From contig SEMN01000059.1 in the NCBI GenBank assembly GCA_005408345.1, forward strand, positions 1,077,501 through 1,141,500: a stretch of 64,000 nucleotides of DNA, given 5' to 3'. Source of the DNA: Macquaria australasica (lineage: Eukaryota; Chordata; Actinopteri; Centrarchiformes; Percichthyidae). The notes beneath the pieces were generated by a model. That model had not been told where the DNA came from and did no database searches. It was given only the letters and a program-made list of their open reading frames with translations. The position numbers and the translations under genes were made by a program. Numbering within the stretch: position 1 is the first letter of the stretch; each line of letters begins with the position of its first letter. Below, piece by piece: positions 37,777 to 49,700 of the stretch.

Positions 37777-40700
37777 GACAGTTTTAGGGTGGTGAGCCTT
37801 TCTGTTTTTTTGTTTGACATTAATGGGACCTGATGAGGGGTTGTCAGCTTCCTGCTTTGCCAACACACTGGCTAGGTGCTGCCAGTTCCTTTTGTGGTCA
37901 TCTAGTGTGTGTTTGCTGTAATTGCTGGTGCCTTTTAAAAATGAGCCAGCTCAATCTGCCTTACTCAGAAATTGCCAACAAACATTACAGGATTGATTCA
38001 TCATTTTCAGCCCAAGCTCTTTACACAACAAAAGAAACATTTTTTTTTTAATTTTCTCTTTGTAATTGAAAGTATTGGCTTTCATGTCTGCTCCACATAC
38101 TTCTTGGCGCAATTCGGAGTCACCCACTCTGATTGGCAAGGAAAATAGCAAGAGTCGGAAAGTGGCAGAGCACATAGGCGAAGATAACAGGATTATGACC
38201 ATTTGAGAAATGGTAGGACCAGGAACTCTTCTCGGGTGTTGGTCTGGTGACTGATCATTAAATTGGACCAAGTCTGCGTCTTACTGGCCCCCAGGACACT
38301 GAGCTGTAAAACCCTGCAATTCACCTTGCTGATATTTTCACTTACTGTATAACTCAGCTCCTTTTCATAGCCTCGTTAGGGCCATTTTCATGATAGGCTG
38401 TTGACATGAATGACTGATTCCCAGGAATTGCGTTATCCCTGTTTCCATGAATAAACCCCCTGCACCACTGTCCACCAGTAGTGTCTGACTCACAGATCAC
38501 GCAGTCCAACAGTAAATTACAAAAAAGAGCAGTAGCCACATAGTCCTCTCTTCTTTGACTATCCAATAGTAGGTTACAATACGTGGGATAAAAATTATCA
38601 CAAAAGTGTGCGTTGATTTCTTCATCTTGAAGCAACACAAAATAACAGTGTACCAATTTGAGATTGCACAAATGCCGAAAAACACAGATAGGTGTTGAAG
38701 TCTCAGTAGCCGTTTTAATATTGGGATAACCTTATTTCACATAATCAGATATATGATCCTATACACTGAGCTGTGACATTTACGTGTTAACATCCAAAAC
38801 CACATTACTCAAAGTTATTCCTGCATGTAAACTTTGACATTGATTTAACATCAGTTTACCTCTACCATTTCTTCTGTCAATCATGGAAACTTCCAGCTTT
38901 TAGACCACTACTTACTATATGTTACATCTCCATAATATTTCTCATTATTCTTTATGTTGTTTTTACTTTACTTTTTACTTTTTTTACTTTCAAGTCTGTT
39001 CTAAATGTTGTCAATCATTCACGGGTCTGCTTTAAAAATCCATTTGATCCAACATCAAAGCACCAATAAAAAAGTTAACACAAGAATCATGAGTGGAGGA
39101 TATTCGTATTTCTGTTACAATAAAAAAAAAACTAGTTTTTGGAAGCCTACACATACTGTATGTTATGAGTTCTCAGCTGAGAATAAACAGCTTTCCTTGA
39201 GAGCTGGACTCTGAAGGTAGTATCCCCTGAGCTGAGGCCGGGGTGGCCTATTTTGAATCGACTGTCATGCACCTGAACAGTAAGCTATCCACCAGGTGTA
39301 CAGTGTCCTTTGTGTAAAAGCCAACAGATCATCACTGGCTTGTGGAGTTGATGACCTGAGCGGATACCTCCTCCACCTCTCCTTAAAGTCATACCCCTTT
39401 TTCATCCAGTGGGAAATAACACACTAGCACATAGCCCTGGCAGGGCCCTGCTGACTCTGCTCACAGGCAAGCTATCAGTGCTGCAAAGGCACACACCAGC
39501 TAATTCTTGCAGTTATGTTGACTAACAAAAGCACTGTAGGGCATTGCTTTTACTGGGTCATTCCTCATTTAGATACAAGTGTAATTGTGTTCTTTTTCAA
39601 GTACAAATGTGTAAAAGTTGTTTTCTCACTCCATTTAAATGCATTTTGTCAATTTATGTTTAATTTTTGTTTCTAGATACCACAGTATATATCCCCTCAT
39701 TTGATGGCACATCTTACTTGGAGCTGCAGCCTCTTGCATCCCTTCTCCAACCTTCTGGTGCCAGTAATAATCTACCTGCTACTGTCAAGGACACCACTGT
39801 AATTCTCTATTTGACAGTGAAAACACGATCTACACAGGGCACCATCCTCTACAGTGAGTACAGTCTCTTTTTATCACAAACACTACAAAGCACTGCAACA
39901 CTGTGAAAGCAACAGATAAAGGTTGGAAAATACGCACATCCGTATTTATATGCCCATTATGTTGACGATGTTCCATATGCCTTTTTCTTTGCGTATGTCC
40001 TTGTGAGTGCACAAGGGTTGTCTTGTTCTTTATAGCCTGAAATGCAAGCCGTGTATGAGGAATAAATGTGCATTTTGATCAGGATTCTAGTCAGTGTCTG
40101 CCATCCTACATATATACAGTAGGTTATACTGTTAAAGCTATTGCGTCTTTTTTTTAAGTTAAATAAAGTAAACTTTAGTTATTTACTTTAAGTAAAAATT
40201 AATATAATTTTCATACAACTTACTGAAAATATCAGAGAAAGTAATCCAGGCATTAGTGTAAACATTGACAAGAGTTAGATGAGAAGATTGATACCAATTT
40301 CATGTCTGTGCAGAGCTACAGCCAGGAGACGGTTAGCTTAGCAAAGCAGAGCATAAAGACTGGACATAGGGGGAAACAGCTAGACTGGCTCTGTCCAAAG
40401 GTAACAAAACCCACCTACCATCTCCTCTAAAGCTTATATCTCATTTGTTCAATCCGCACAAAAAACACAGTGTGAAGTGTGAAGACAGCACACTGTGGTT
40501 TCACGGGGTTTATGTGCCTGAGTGTTTCTTGGCCGGGTGCAGTGACTTCCTCCAATGCTGGTTGCCTGATAACCATTCAGTGACAACAAGACTACACAAA
40601 GCCACTGCACCCGGCCAAGAATCAGTTCAGCACACACCCCGCCTGAAAACCACAACTTGTTGCTTTAACAATGGTGTTTCCCCCAGTTTCCAGTCTTTAT

Positions 40701-43700
40701 GCTAAGCTAAGCTAACCGACTTCTGGCTGTAGTAGTCTCAATGTTCTCATCTGACTCTTGGCAAGAAAATAAATAAGCATATTTTCCAAAATGCCAAACT
40801 ATTATATATAATATTTTATATTATCTATTGATAAATGTCTTCAAAATGCCCTTTCAACTAACTGTGTGCGAAACAAATCCTATGATGCCACATCAAGATA
40901 TTTCAAGAGTTGCTCTAAAGCATTCTTTCTGTTGCGATGTAAGCCCCTCAAAAGAGAAGGGTTAATCTATACTGTATAATGCTGTCTAGTCTTGTTATGA
41001 ATAAGGGACATTTTTGTGTTACTGTCATGCTTGTAATCACTGTTGTTATTGCTAGCAAGCCAGGATGAGCCAACAGTAATGGTGCCATTGAAAAGGCAGG
41101 AAAAAAAACAAGAAACCACTGAATGAAATCTGAATTGATCCAAGTTCAATAACATGTTCACAATGAAGAGGACAATTATACAAGAGATGAGTAAAAGAGT
41201 GGATTAAAGCAACTGCCTGTGGTGTTTAAATATCATTTTTCTAAAACATGTAATCCCAAATATTAATATTAAAAATCACTGGACTGATAGAAAGAAGTCA
41301 CTTGAGGACACCAGCACCATGAGTCATCTATTGTTGCAGGGAATTGTGGGACACAAAGATGGGTCCTGTGTTTCCAAGGCTACAGGAGAAAGGCAAGGAA
41401 GCACTGAGACTATTTTTTTTTTTTGTCTTTGAGAAATTGACAAGCTTTTCTCGTGGCTGCCGCTTAAGATACGGCTGGGTCACTTTATTTAGTTAAGGAC
41501 ATTCATAACGTGCTTTTTAAAAAAAGTCTTCTCAAGTGTGAGGCCATGTGTCATGTGATTAGGAAAGAGTGTGAGAGAAGGGAAGTGCTCTGGCGAAGGA
41601 CAACAGATAGTCTTGCCTTTTGTGGACAGCTGTGAGCCGTGTGTTTCGTTGTTGCGCTGCTGATGATCTGAGCAGTAACCTAAAAGTGAACAAAGGAATC
41701 CTCATAAGAAGGCAAGAGCTGGTCGGCCACGAGGGGAGCGAGGACTGGGCTGACCCTTTACATCAACCGTGAGCTCTACATTGTACGTCTACGTCCTGCC
41801 AGCTCTTTTGTTCCTACACCTGCACACACACATACACACTCTTTTGTTACAGAAGGAGATTTGGATAGGTAGGCCTGACAACCACTGAGTAGACCCTCAT
41901 AACAATAGAGCATTGTTTTGGGAGGAGAGGAGTCTGTAGATTTGTGGTAATTTTTTTTAGGGCTTGAGAAAGCTGAGCCATGAGAACTTTGTTCCATTTA
42001 TCCAGCTCTGTGTATCCAGCTTTTTGTATTATACATTTGTTCAAAGTATGTATGCATATATTAAGTACCAGCCAGCTTAGGGGTGAAGCCACTGCAGCAT
42101 GGATGTCTTGAGCTGTGGGTCCTCTAATGACTCCAAAAAACATCCAACTGTGTGTCTCGGTGGACCCGCAAGTGCAGCTCCTCGCTCTAAAAACTGCAGC
42201 CACCTTGATGTTGTGAGGCTATCGTTGTCCCCATGTGACACCACAGCGAGTCAGGTGCAAGTCCAACAGAGCTGCATTGTGTGGTGATCACGGGTGATTT
42301 ATTCTGCACCAAGAGGGCACAGACATCACAACATTCATCTTGCTGGTGTAACCTAGATCAACCCCTTATCTGTGACATCGTCTACAGGTTCATGGCCTCT
42401 CATTTACATTTACATACCTTTTAAACATCGCAATACACGGCAGGGTTCACCCGCGCTTCTTGTTCCTTTGATCACAATTTAGATTTTCTGGATCCAACAA
42501 CTGGCGAAGTTCGGTGGTGAGCAGTAAGCTCAGATCCAAGTGTAAAATTCCCCCTCAAAAACCCAAAACATGTAATGTTAGTGACACTGTGTGCAATTTT
42601 GAGCAAGTCATTTTTAACTCATTAAATATAATATTTCTCAATTGATCTGGGAAGAACTGACCAAGAACTATTATTTCCAGTTTCTAGATGTCTTTAACAG
42701 TGTATGCCACAGTGTGCAAAGATACTTAAAAGTTTTTGGTAGTTTTACTATAAAGCAGTCTTGCATTCCTTAGGGTTATAATAGCTTGACTTTTCTCTCC
42801 CTGAGCTGACATTGGCCTCCCATGATGGCTGCGGGGTGCCTTAGTGTTCCACCAAAGACTTAAATCTTTGTATTTAAGGAGCTATTAATTAGCCAGCTCT
42901 CAGAACCTAATAGGACTCTAAATTAGTGCTTTGTATAAGGTTGGTGCACTTGAAAGGTCAACCAGCTAACCCTTAAATACACATAGACAATGGCAGTATC
43001 AGTTTTTAAGATAACTATACAGTATCCTGTCTGACATAGGTGCCTACTTAGAGTGATCAAAAATCTAAGTGTTTCCAATTAGATGTGGGAGTTTTACAAT
43101 AAATGAATACAAGTATTTCTCCATTTGTTTGGACAGTTTAGGAGACATTATGTAGGAAATACTTGAATACTTGAAATACTTGTCAAATTATAGGTTTGAG
43201 AACAGGGCAGCAGAATAATTGCGAAGCAAAGCTTTTAGAATGCTTTATGCAAGCATACAAGCTTAATGCTTGTTTTGGGATGTTTTTGGAAAAACAGCAC
43301 ATTACATGAACAAAAAGAATACAGCTGTAGGACACTGAGGTGTATATTTTTCATGTTTTCCCCCTAGATGCTTTTTAATACTTGATGGAGGATACCTTTA
43401 CAATTGCCAAAAGCCATGCACTTTATATGTAAGTAAAAGTAATTTCCTTTTGTGTGCAGTGGATGTGAATAGCAACCAAAAGAAAATGGGTTTGCTTTTT
43501 TGAGATCTGTTAATAATAAATACATGGACATTTCTGTAATATTTTATATTTATTTGGAATAAAGAAAAATAAAGTAATCAGTTGGACATTTTTCCCCACA
43601 GTTTTATTTTAGAGCTTAAAATGGGGGTAAAACTGTAACTCACCAGGGACAGATGACGAAGATCTCAGTGGAGCAAGCTAGAGGAAGATCACATTGGAAA

Positions 43701-46700
43701 AATGCCCGAAGTTAGTTGTGATATATATCACGTTAGATTGTGCTTGATGTCAAGCTAGCAAAATTGTTTCACCTCCACACTGTCATATTAGTTGCCTCAT
43801 ATATCCACTGCCACCAGTTATCTGGCCGCGTTGATCACAAGTCGCTGCTTGTCTAAGTCTTCACTGATTTACTCAATAGATTAGTTGACTGCTGTGACAA
43901 CATGATGCCATCTTCACTTCCAAACAGCTTTCACCACTCGAGAGATTGAATGATAAAGTTACTGTACATAACATTCATAATTTTAAGTTGGTTAGCTCAA
44001 TTAAATCAGAACCTTCTCTATTCTTTATTCCAAATCATATTTACAAAATTTCACTGCTGCAGCATATGGAAGCCAGAAAGCAGACTGTGAGGCTTGTCAT
44101 GAAGAAAGATGAATGTTCAGAAAGCATATATAGAGGGCACAGTGCCTTTTATCTAGTAATGCTTCCTGGTTTATAGTGCACCATCTTTTTCACATCAGAG
44201 GATAGGAACGGAAAAGAAAACTCCAGAGATCAAACAGACAAAGTTAATCAGAAGAGAACCAAAAGACATGCATTGAGATGCGGAGAATCTCTTTGCCAGA
44301 CCTGCTCCTTACTCTCCGCTCCCCTTTTTACACCTCTCCCTGAAGCAAACATGTGAGTCTCCCCCTGGACTTCAATTGTCAGCTCGAGAAGAGAAATATG
44401 AGGAGGTGGGGTGAGAGAGAGAGATAAAGAGAGAGAGAGAGAGCAAGAGAGAACAGGTGACAGGCACTGACAAAAGGACGAACGCTCTGTTAGTCTCAGT
44501 GCAGAGTAACAGGGCCATGGGGACAGCAGGGAACAATATCCTTACAGGAGAAAAATAGGAAAATAAAAGATGGGGCAACATTGACATCTATAGTAAATAA
44601 TATTTGTCAACAAATGAGTTATTGCACTTAGTGGAAACAACTGGTTTGAAAAGGAGACAAAAGGCTCATTGTCACAGAAGGAAGTTGCGTCTGAGTGCTT
44701 TTTGTTGTATTTGCTGCTGCATTCATTAACTCTAGACAGCCTCTACTGAATCTGTAGTTTGGCAATAATATAGATGATTATGTGTCAAGCATAATTATGT
44801 TTTTACTTGTAATTTAGCCACAAACCATGCTTTAATGGTTTTATGGGGTTGTTATTTTAAGGTCATTTTTGAATACCAAATATACAGACAACGTATTTAA
44901 AAAAGCTACAATAAAATACCAGACATAGGCTTTCCCCCCCCTGTCATTTAAAGAATGCCTGCAGTTTAGTTTAACATTTCTGTCAATTTGTGAAATTGTG
45001 TGCAGTAATTTACAGTATTTTCTTGACCATTGTGGGTTCACAGCAGTCGAAAACCTCAGGCTTACACATTTCAATCCCTCCCGCTGTTCAAGGTGACTTC
45101 ATTTGCCAGCATCGCAAACAACTCAGAGAGACCTTTGCTTGAGAGTCATAATCCTACTGAAAATAAGCATCAAATGAAAGTATTAAACATTGCCTCTTTC
45201 CTCATTTGTTACCTCCAGTTGCATTTCTGCCTCAAGTTGCCTTCTCTCAGCCTCCTCTTACCACTGCTAAAAATAATTCAAAAATAATTGTTTGAGGATT
45301 TAAAGCCTTGTTTCTTTGAATTAGCAGGAAGCACTAGTCCTCATTTCATGCCACAAACTAAAGATTTGCTTGCAAGAGAAGAACATGAGAAATTTCAGTA
45401 GTCCTTCCTCTTACCATCACAAGGTACAGTATTTACCAGCCAAATGCATTGTTAAAAAATATGAACTAGTACCTAGTACTAGTTTACATGCAAGCAAGGT
45501 AAATATTGCAATATTAATTCACAAATATGTGAAAACAACACTCTGGTATTATTCATCAGTTGCAACTACACTGTGGTCCTCACATGTAGGAGTAAACTAA
45601 AATGTACAGTATGCCCTCCAGCTGCTCTCCTGAGCTCTGCCCCTCTGCTGACGCAGTTTGCCTCAAACATTACATCAGGACAGTCAAGCAAGCAAACAGA
45701 CTTGATTTATACACTCAGTGTCCCCTCTATTAGGTTCACCTGTACAGTCTAATGCAATCCAATACAACTGTTCTGATATAAAGTCTAATATTTTAATGCC
45801 TATTTTAATGCCTATAATTCAGTTTTTTTTATTTTTGGGGGGGATTTTAGACTGTCATAGAGGTCAATTCAACATTCAACACCATCACTATTACATTAAA
45901 AGTGTAGATACATGCAGTCATATTATGCTAAGATATAAAGAGCAATCAACTGCAATTAAAAACAACAATCATCAAAAACAAGGCTATTTGATGCACGGGA
46001 AAGGGAAACTTTTTGGTGCGATTTTAAATAATTTGAGCATATTCAATGTCAGCAGCTAGAAGCATAAAAACTCAAAGCAGCTTTGTGAGCTTCTGTTTTA
46101 ACCCTTTGAAAATCTACAGGGCCTATATCAGATAACCTCAGAGTCCTGATGGCCTTATAATGATATGCATGTCAGTGATGTACTGTGGAGCAAGGCTTCC
46201 CCAGTGTTTTGCAGACAAAAGATAAAATCTTATAATAATTTCTAAATTTAACAGGAAGTGAATGCAGAGATCTTAGGACTGGTGAGATGTGATCAAAATT
46301 TCTCTTTCTTGTTAAAACAGCTCAGCATTTTCAATAAGCTGGAGTCAGCCCACAGTCTTTGTAGGCAGAGCCATGGAAATAGTTAACAAACTAGAGATGA
46401 ACACTGGAACATGTTTTTTTGCATCTGCCTGTGACAAGATGCCTCTCACATAAGATATATATTTATAATAAAGCAGTTTTGATAATGTTGCAAACATGAC
46501 TCAGCATTAACAATTACATCCAGGTTTCTGACCTGTGTGGTACTTTAAGGGAAAGTTAGTTAGATGAGAACCACTGAGGCTTCACACTGATAACAAGAAT
46601 CTGTGTTTAGTTGTTCAGTTGCATGAACATGTTGGACAACCATTTTTATGTCTCTAAGGGACAGGAAGTGTCAATAGGATATCTATGATTATGGCCTACT

Positions 46701-49700
46701 GGCAGCATGGTCCAGCTGATTAGCATGAGACTAAGAATTGATCCCTGGGGAACTTCACATACAAAGTCAACCTTTATAGACATAAAAATTACTGAATGAC
46801 AGAGGGAAAATTGTCCCTTTAAGTAGAATGTAAACTAACTAAATGTTGCAGGCAAATACAAACATTTTTAATGTATATTTTCACTCCAATGAATAAGGCT
46901 TTGGCTGCCTTCTTTGTCCCTACTGCTGATATTTTATCATGGTGGGAATCCTGCCCTTCCACAGAACAAGGATGAGGAAACGGTGGGTTATCTGAACAAG
47001 ATATTCCTCCTGTGGTCCATCCAGCAACAGCCGTTATATTGCACCGTTAAGTGCATCCCTATTGAGTCTTATGACAGGGAAGACCTCCAAGACTTCTTAG
47101 AAATGCATTATCAGAGTGCAGCATATTAAGCTAAGCATAGGCTCATTTCGACACAGAGATGGGGATTTTCTGGATGGTCTTCTTACCCTGCGGGAATAGT
47201 TCAGAGCTTTCATATCAGTTTCCATGCAGCCTTGAAACAACAAGCTCAGTCCAAATACTCCACCCATGCCATTACTTCATGAGAGATGGCACACACACTG
47301 TGAGGACTCAAGGCTGTCTCTGCAGCCCACACACCTCTGTCCAAGTTGTAGCCCAGCGAGCTACACCAGCCTGCCCCTCTTACAGAGTCCTGGCTCAATT
47401 ATCATTGTCATTGTGAAATCCAAGGGGTCATCCCTGCTTGTGTTGCTCCTACTCAGGCCCCCTCTGGATTTTTGGCTCCCTGTCACTCTCTCTAATTCAA
47501 CTGAAATGTGCCTTGTTGAAAACATTTTAGGTCTCTCTAACAGGGCAGTAGTCCTGTTCTGTCCCTGCTCTACCCTGCAACCATGTCTTCCCTGACAGTG
47601 GCACAAGAGTGGCAGTCTCTTTCTCTATTTCTGTCTCCCTCACAGAGCTGTGTTCTTATGTTGCCTGCCCTCTGCTCATGTCTTCTTAGACAGCGGTGCG
47701 GGACTGGTGTGCACTCTCTCTCCACCTCCTTCCTGAAGGCCCAAGTAACCTGTGTGCCGCTGTCTGTTCCTCCCCCACCACACTGCAAGACTTGCAAGAG
47801 ACTCTGAGCAAGCCCAGCAGAAACTCCCATTGTGATATAATGTACTGGAGTCTGGGAAGTGGCATATGTAATAACGGCATCCTGTCTCTCAACCTACAGT
47901 ACCTGTAAGCAAAAACAGTTTCTGGCTATCACACTGAGGACATGCCCCTGCTTTGACCCACCACACTGACTTTCACATGGTGGAGCTGTTTTCCCAGAGA
48001 CTCTTCCCAGCCATAGAATAGACAAGATGGGAATAAGATGCAGGGCTTTTGTCATCATTCTTCTTGTCATGCGAGTGACCTGCTAATGTTTTTAAACTAA
48101 ACATCATGCACCTTCTTTGATGCAATTATTTACATGGGAACCTAAGCTGTGATTGGACCTGCAACCTCGCAATCAGCACCTGGTGACTATTCTCCTGGTA
48201 GCCAGGCGGGATCAGGCCTACCAGTGATCCATGGTGGAATGAGCTTCTATGCAGAGGATAGCCTCTTGCTTGTTACTTTTCACCTCCCTTATGGGATGCA
48301 AGAAACTTTAATGACAAGATCAGCACATCAGAGTTACTACATCACTCCTGGGTCAGCAAACTCACTGCCTTCTGCTAATCTGTGACAGTCCACACTTGGA
48401 TATATTTGCACAAATGCCACAGCCATAAAGGCTAGTGAAAACCTTTCCTTTACTGGGGAGCCTGACAAAGCTGATGGTTATCCTAGTAGCACCAGACAGC
48501 ATGATGGCACTGTGGTATGCAGAGATAATTCACCTATATTGGTGCAGTCCTGGTGCATTGTACTTTGAACAATTATCACAGATGGACAGTGCTTAATGTT
48601 TGAGGCTCAGACGGAGATAGCTTCTTGTAGCTTGAATTCTGAGAGGACCGGGTTGGTGCATCAAGGACTGTCTGACACTGAGGTCCATTTTGGTTTCCAC
48701 AGGTGGTGTGGAGGAAGAGGAGCCCTGTGTTTACTTTCTTGCAGGCTCTACAACAGCAATCTCTTCTTGTCTCAAGGGGTTTTCAGTAGGGATTGGTCTT
48801 TAATCAGTCCTCTCTCCTTTCTTCCCTCAACCATTTCCTACAAGCCCTTGCAGGTGGAAGTATTCAGTGGAAAGTTCCTCTGTCCCTCAGTAAGAATTGA
48901 TGGTAGTTCTCCAGACCCCTTAAAAGGAACTCTTTAAGCCCTTTGGGTAGATTTGTCTCTGGTTATTGTCTTTTTCTGTTAACTTGTTACTTTTCACTTG
49001 GCAAACAGTGACTGACTTGTATGTCATTTGGTCCATCCAAGCTGAATGCTTTAAAGAAAAAGTAGAGTAGCGTTGCATGCAGACAGAACATTAGTTTTCA
49101 GGTCTGGGGCAGTTCAGTGTTATGAATTATTTGTAGAGGGAGGACACATAGCACTGTTTGCGCCCTGTGTGTTTATTGGCATGTTATGTGGAACGCACCA
49201 CAATTTGAACTAGGTTCTTGGTAAACTACTGTCCTAACAAAGGCATGCCCATTGGTGGTGCAATGGCATTTGTTGGCAGGCAGGAATCCTCCCTCGGGTT
49301 TTCATGTGCTGGGCATTGATCACAAAAAGTATGACCTTGGGGTCAACACACTGACATTTATCAGGTTCTTCTAGCTGTGTATGTGTAGGTTCCTCAGAGT
49401 CCTTCTTGCTTACAGATGGATTTAGATTTACAGATCTTTATAAAAAGTCAGCCATATGTTTACGTAAGTTAAAGACAAATGCAAAAAGTCCTATCTTTCC
49501 ATTCACCACCCTGACCGTAATATAATTACTTACCACCATGCTCATTGTCACAAATATTGTAGCTTAATAATTAAAAAAGCACTCTTTACTAACCATGTTT
49601 TCGTACCATTTCAGCTCAGGAGCAGAACTTTGGAGATCAGTTCCTTCATGTCTTCCTTCAGGATGGAAGCCCGGTTGCTAAACTTGGGTGTGGTGTCAGT

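Larger units (their letters stand above)
32963..39676 (+). other. eys intron 14
   Basis: A 6.7-kb phase-1 intron. It starts with a long TA tract (33019-33091). It holds dispersed-repeat copy B (about 33950-34110), a short retroposon-like tail (about 35645-35745), composite repeat copy 2 (36091-36558) and another TA tract (37739-37771). No gene seen. Confidence 0.75.
39854..49614 (+). other. eys intron 15
   Basis: A 9.8-kb phase-1 intron, the most repeat-rich part of the window. It carries a long foldback element (about 40270-40790), an AG-rich tract near 44415-44450, a DNA-element fragment near 45710-45790, an antisense LINE relic (about 46080-46800) and a DIRS-like retroelement relic (about 48140-49060). 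Positions 46900-48140 are unassigned but less AT-rich and may belong to the same element. Confidence 0.75.

Noticed and set aside
47159..47908. Overlapping frames on both strands in intron 15
   Set aside because: No recognisable protein family. The segment may belong to the adjacent retroelement relic but cannot be assigned.
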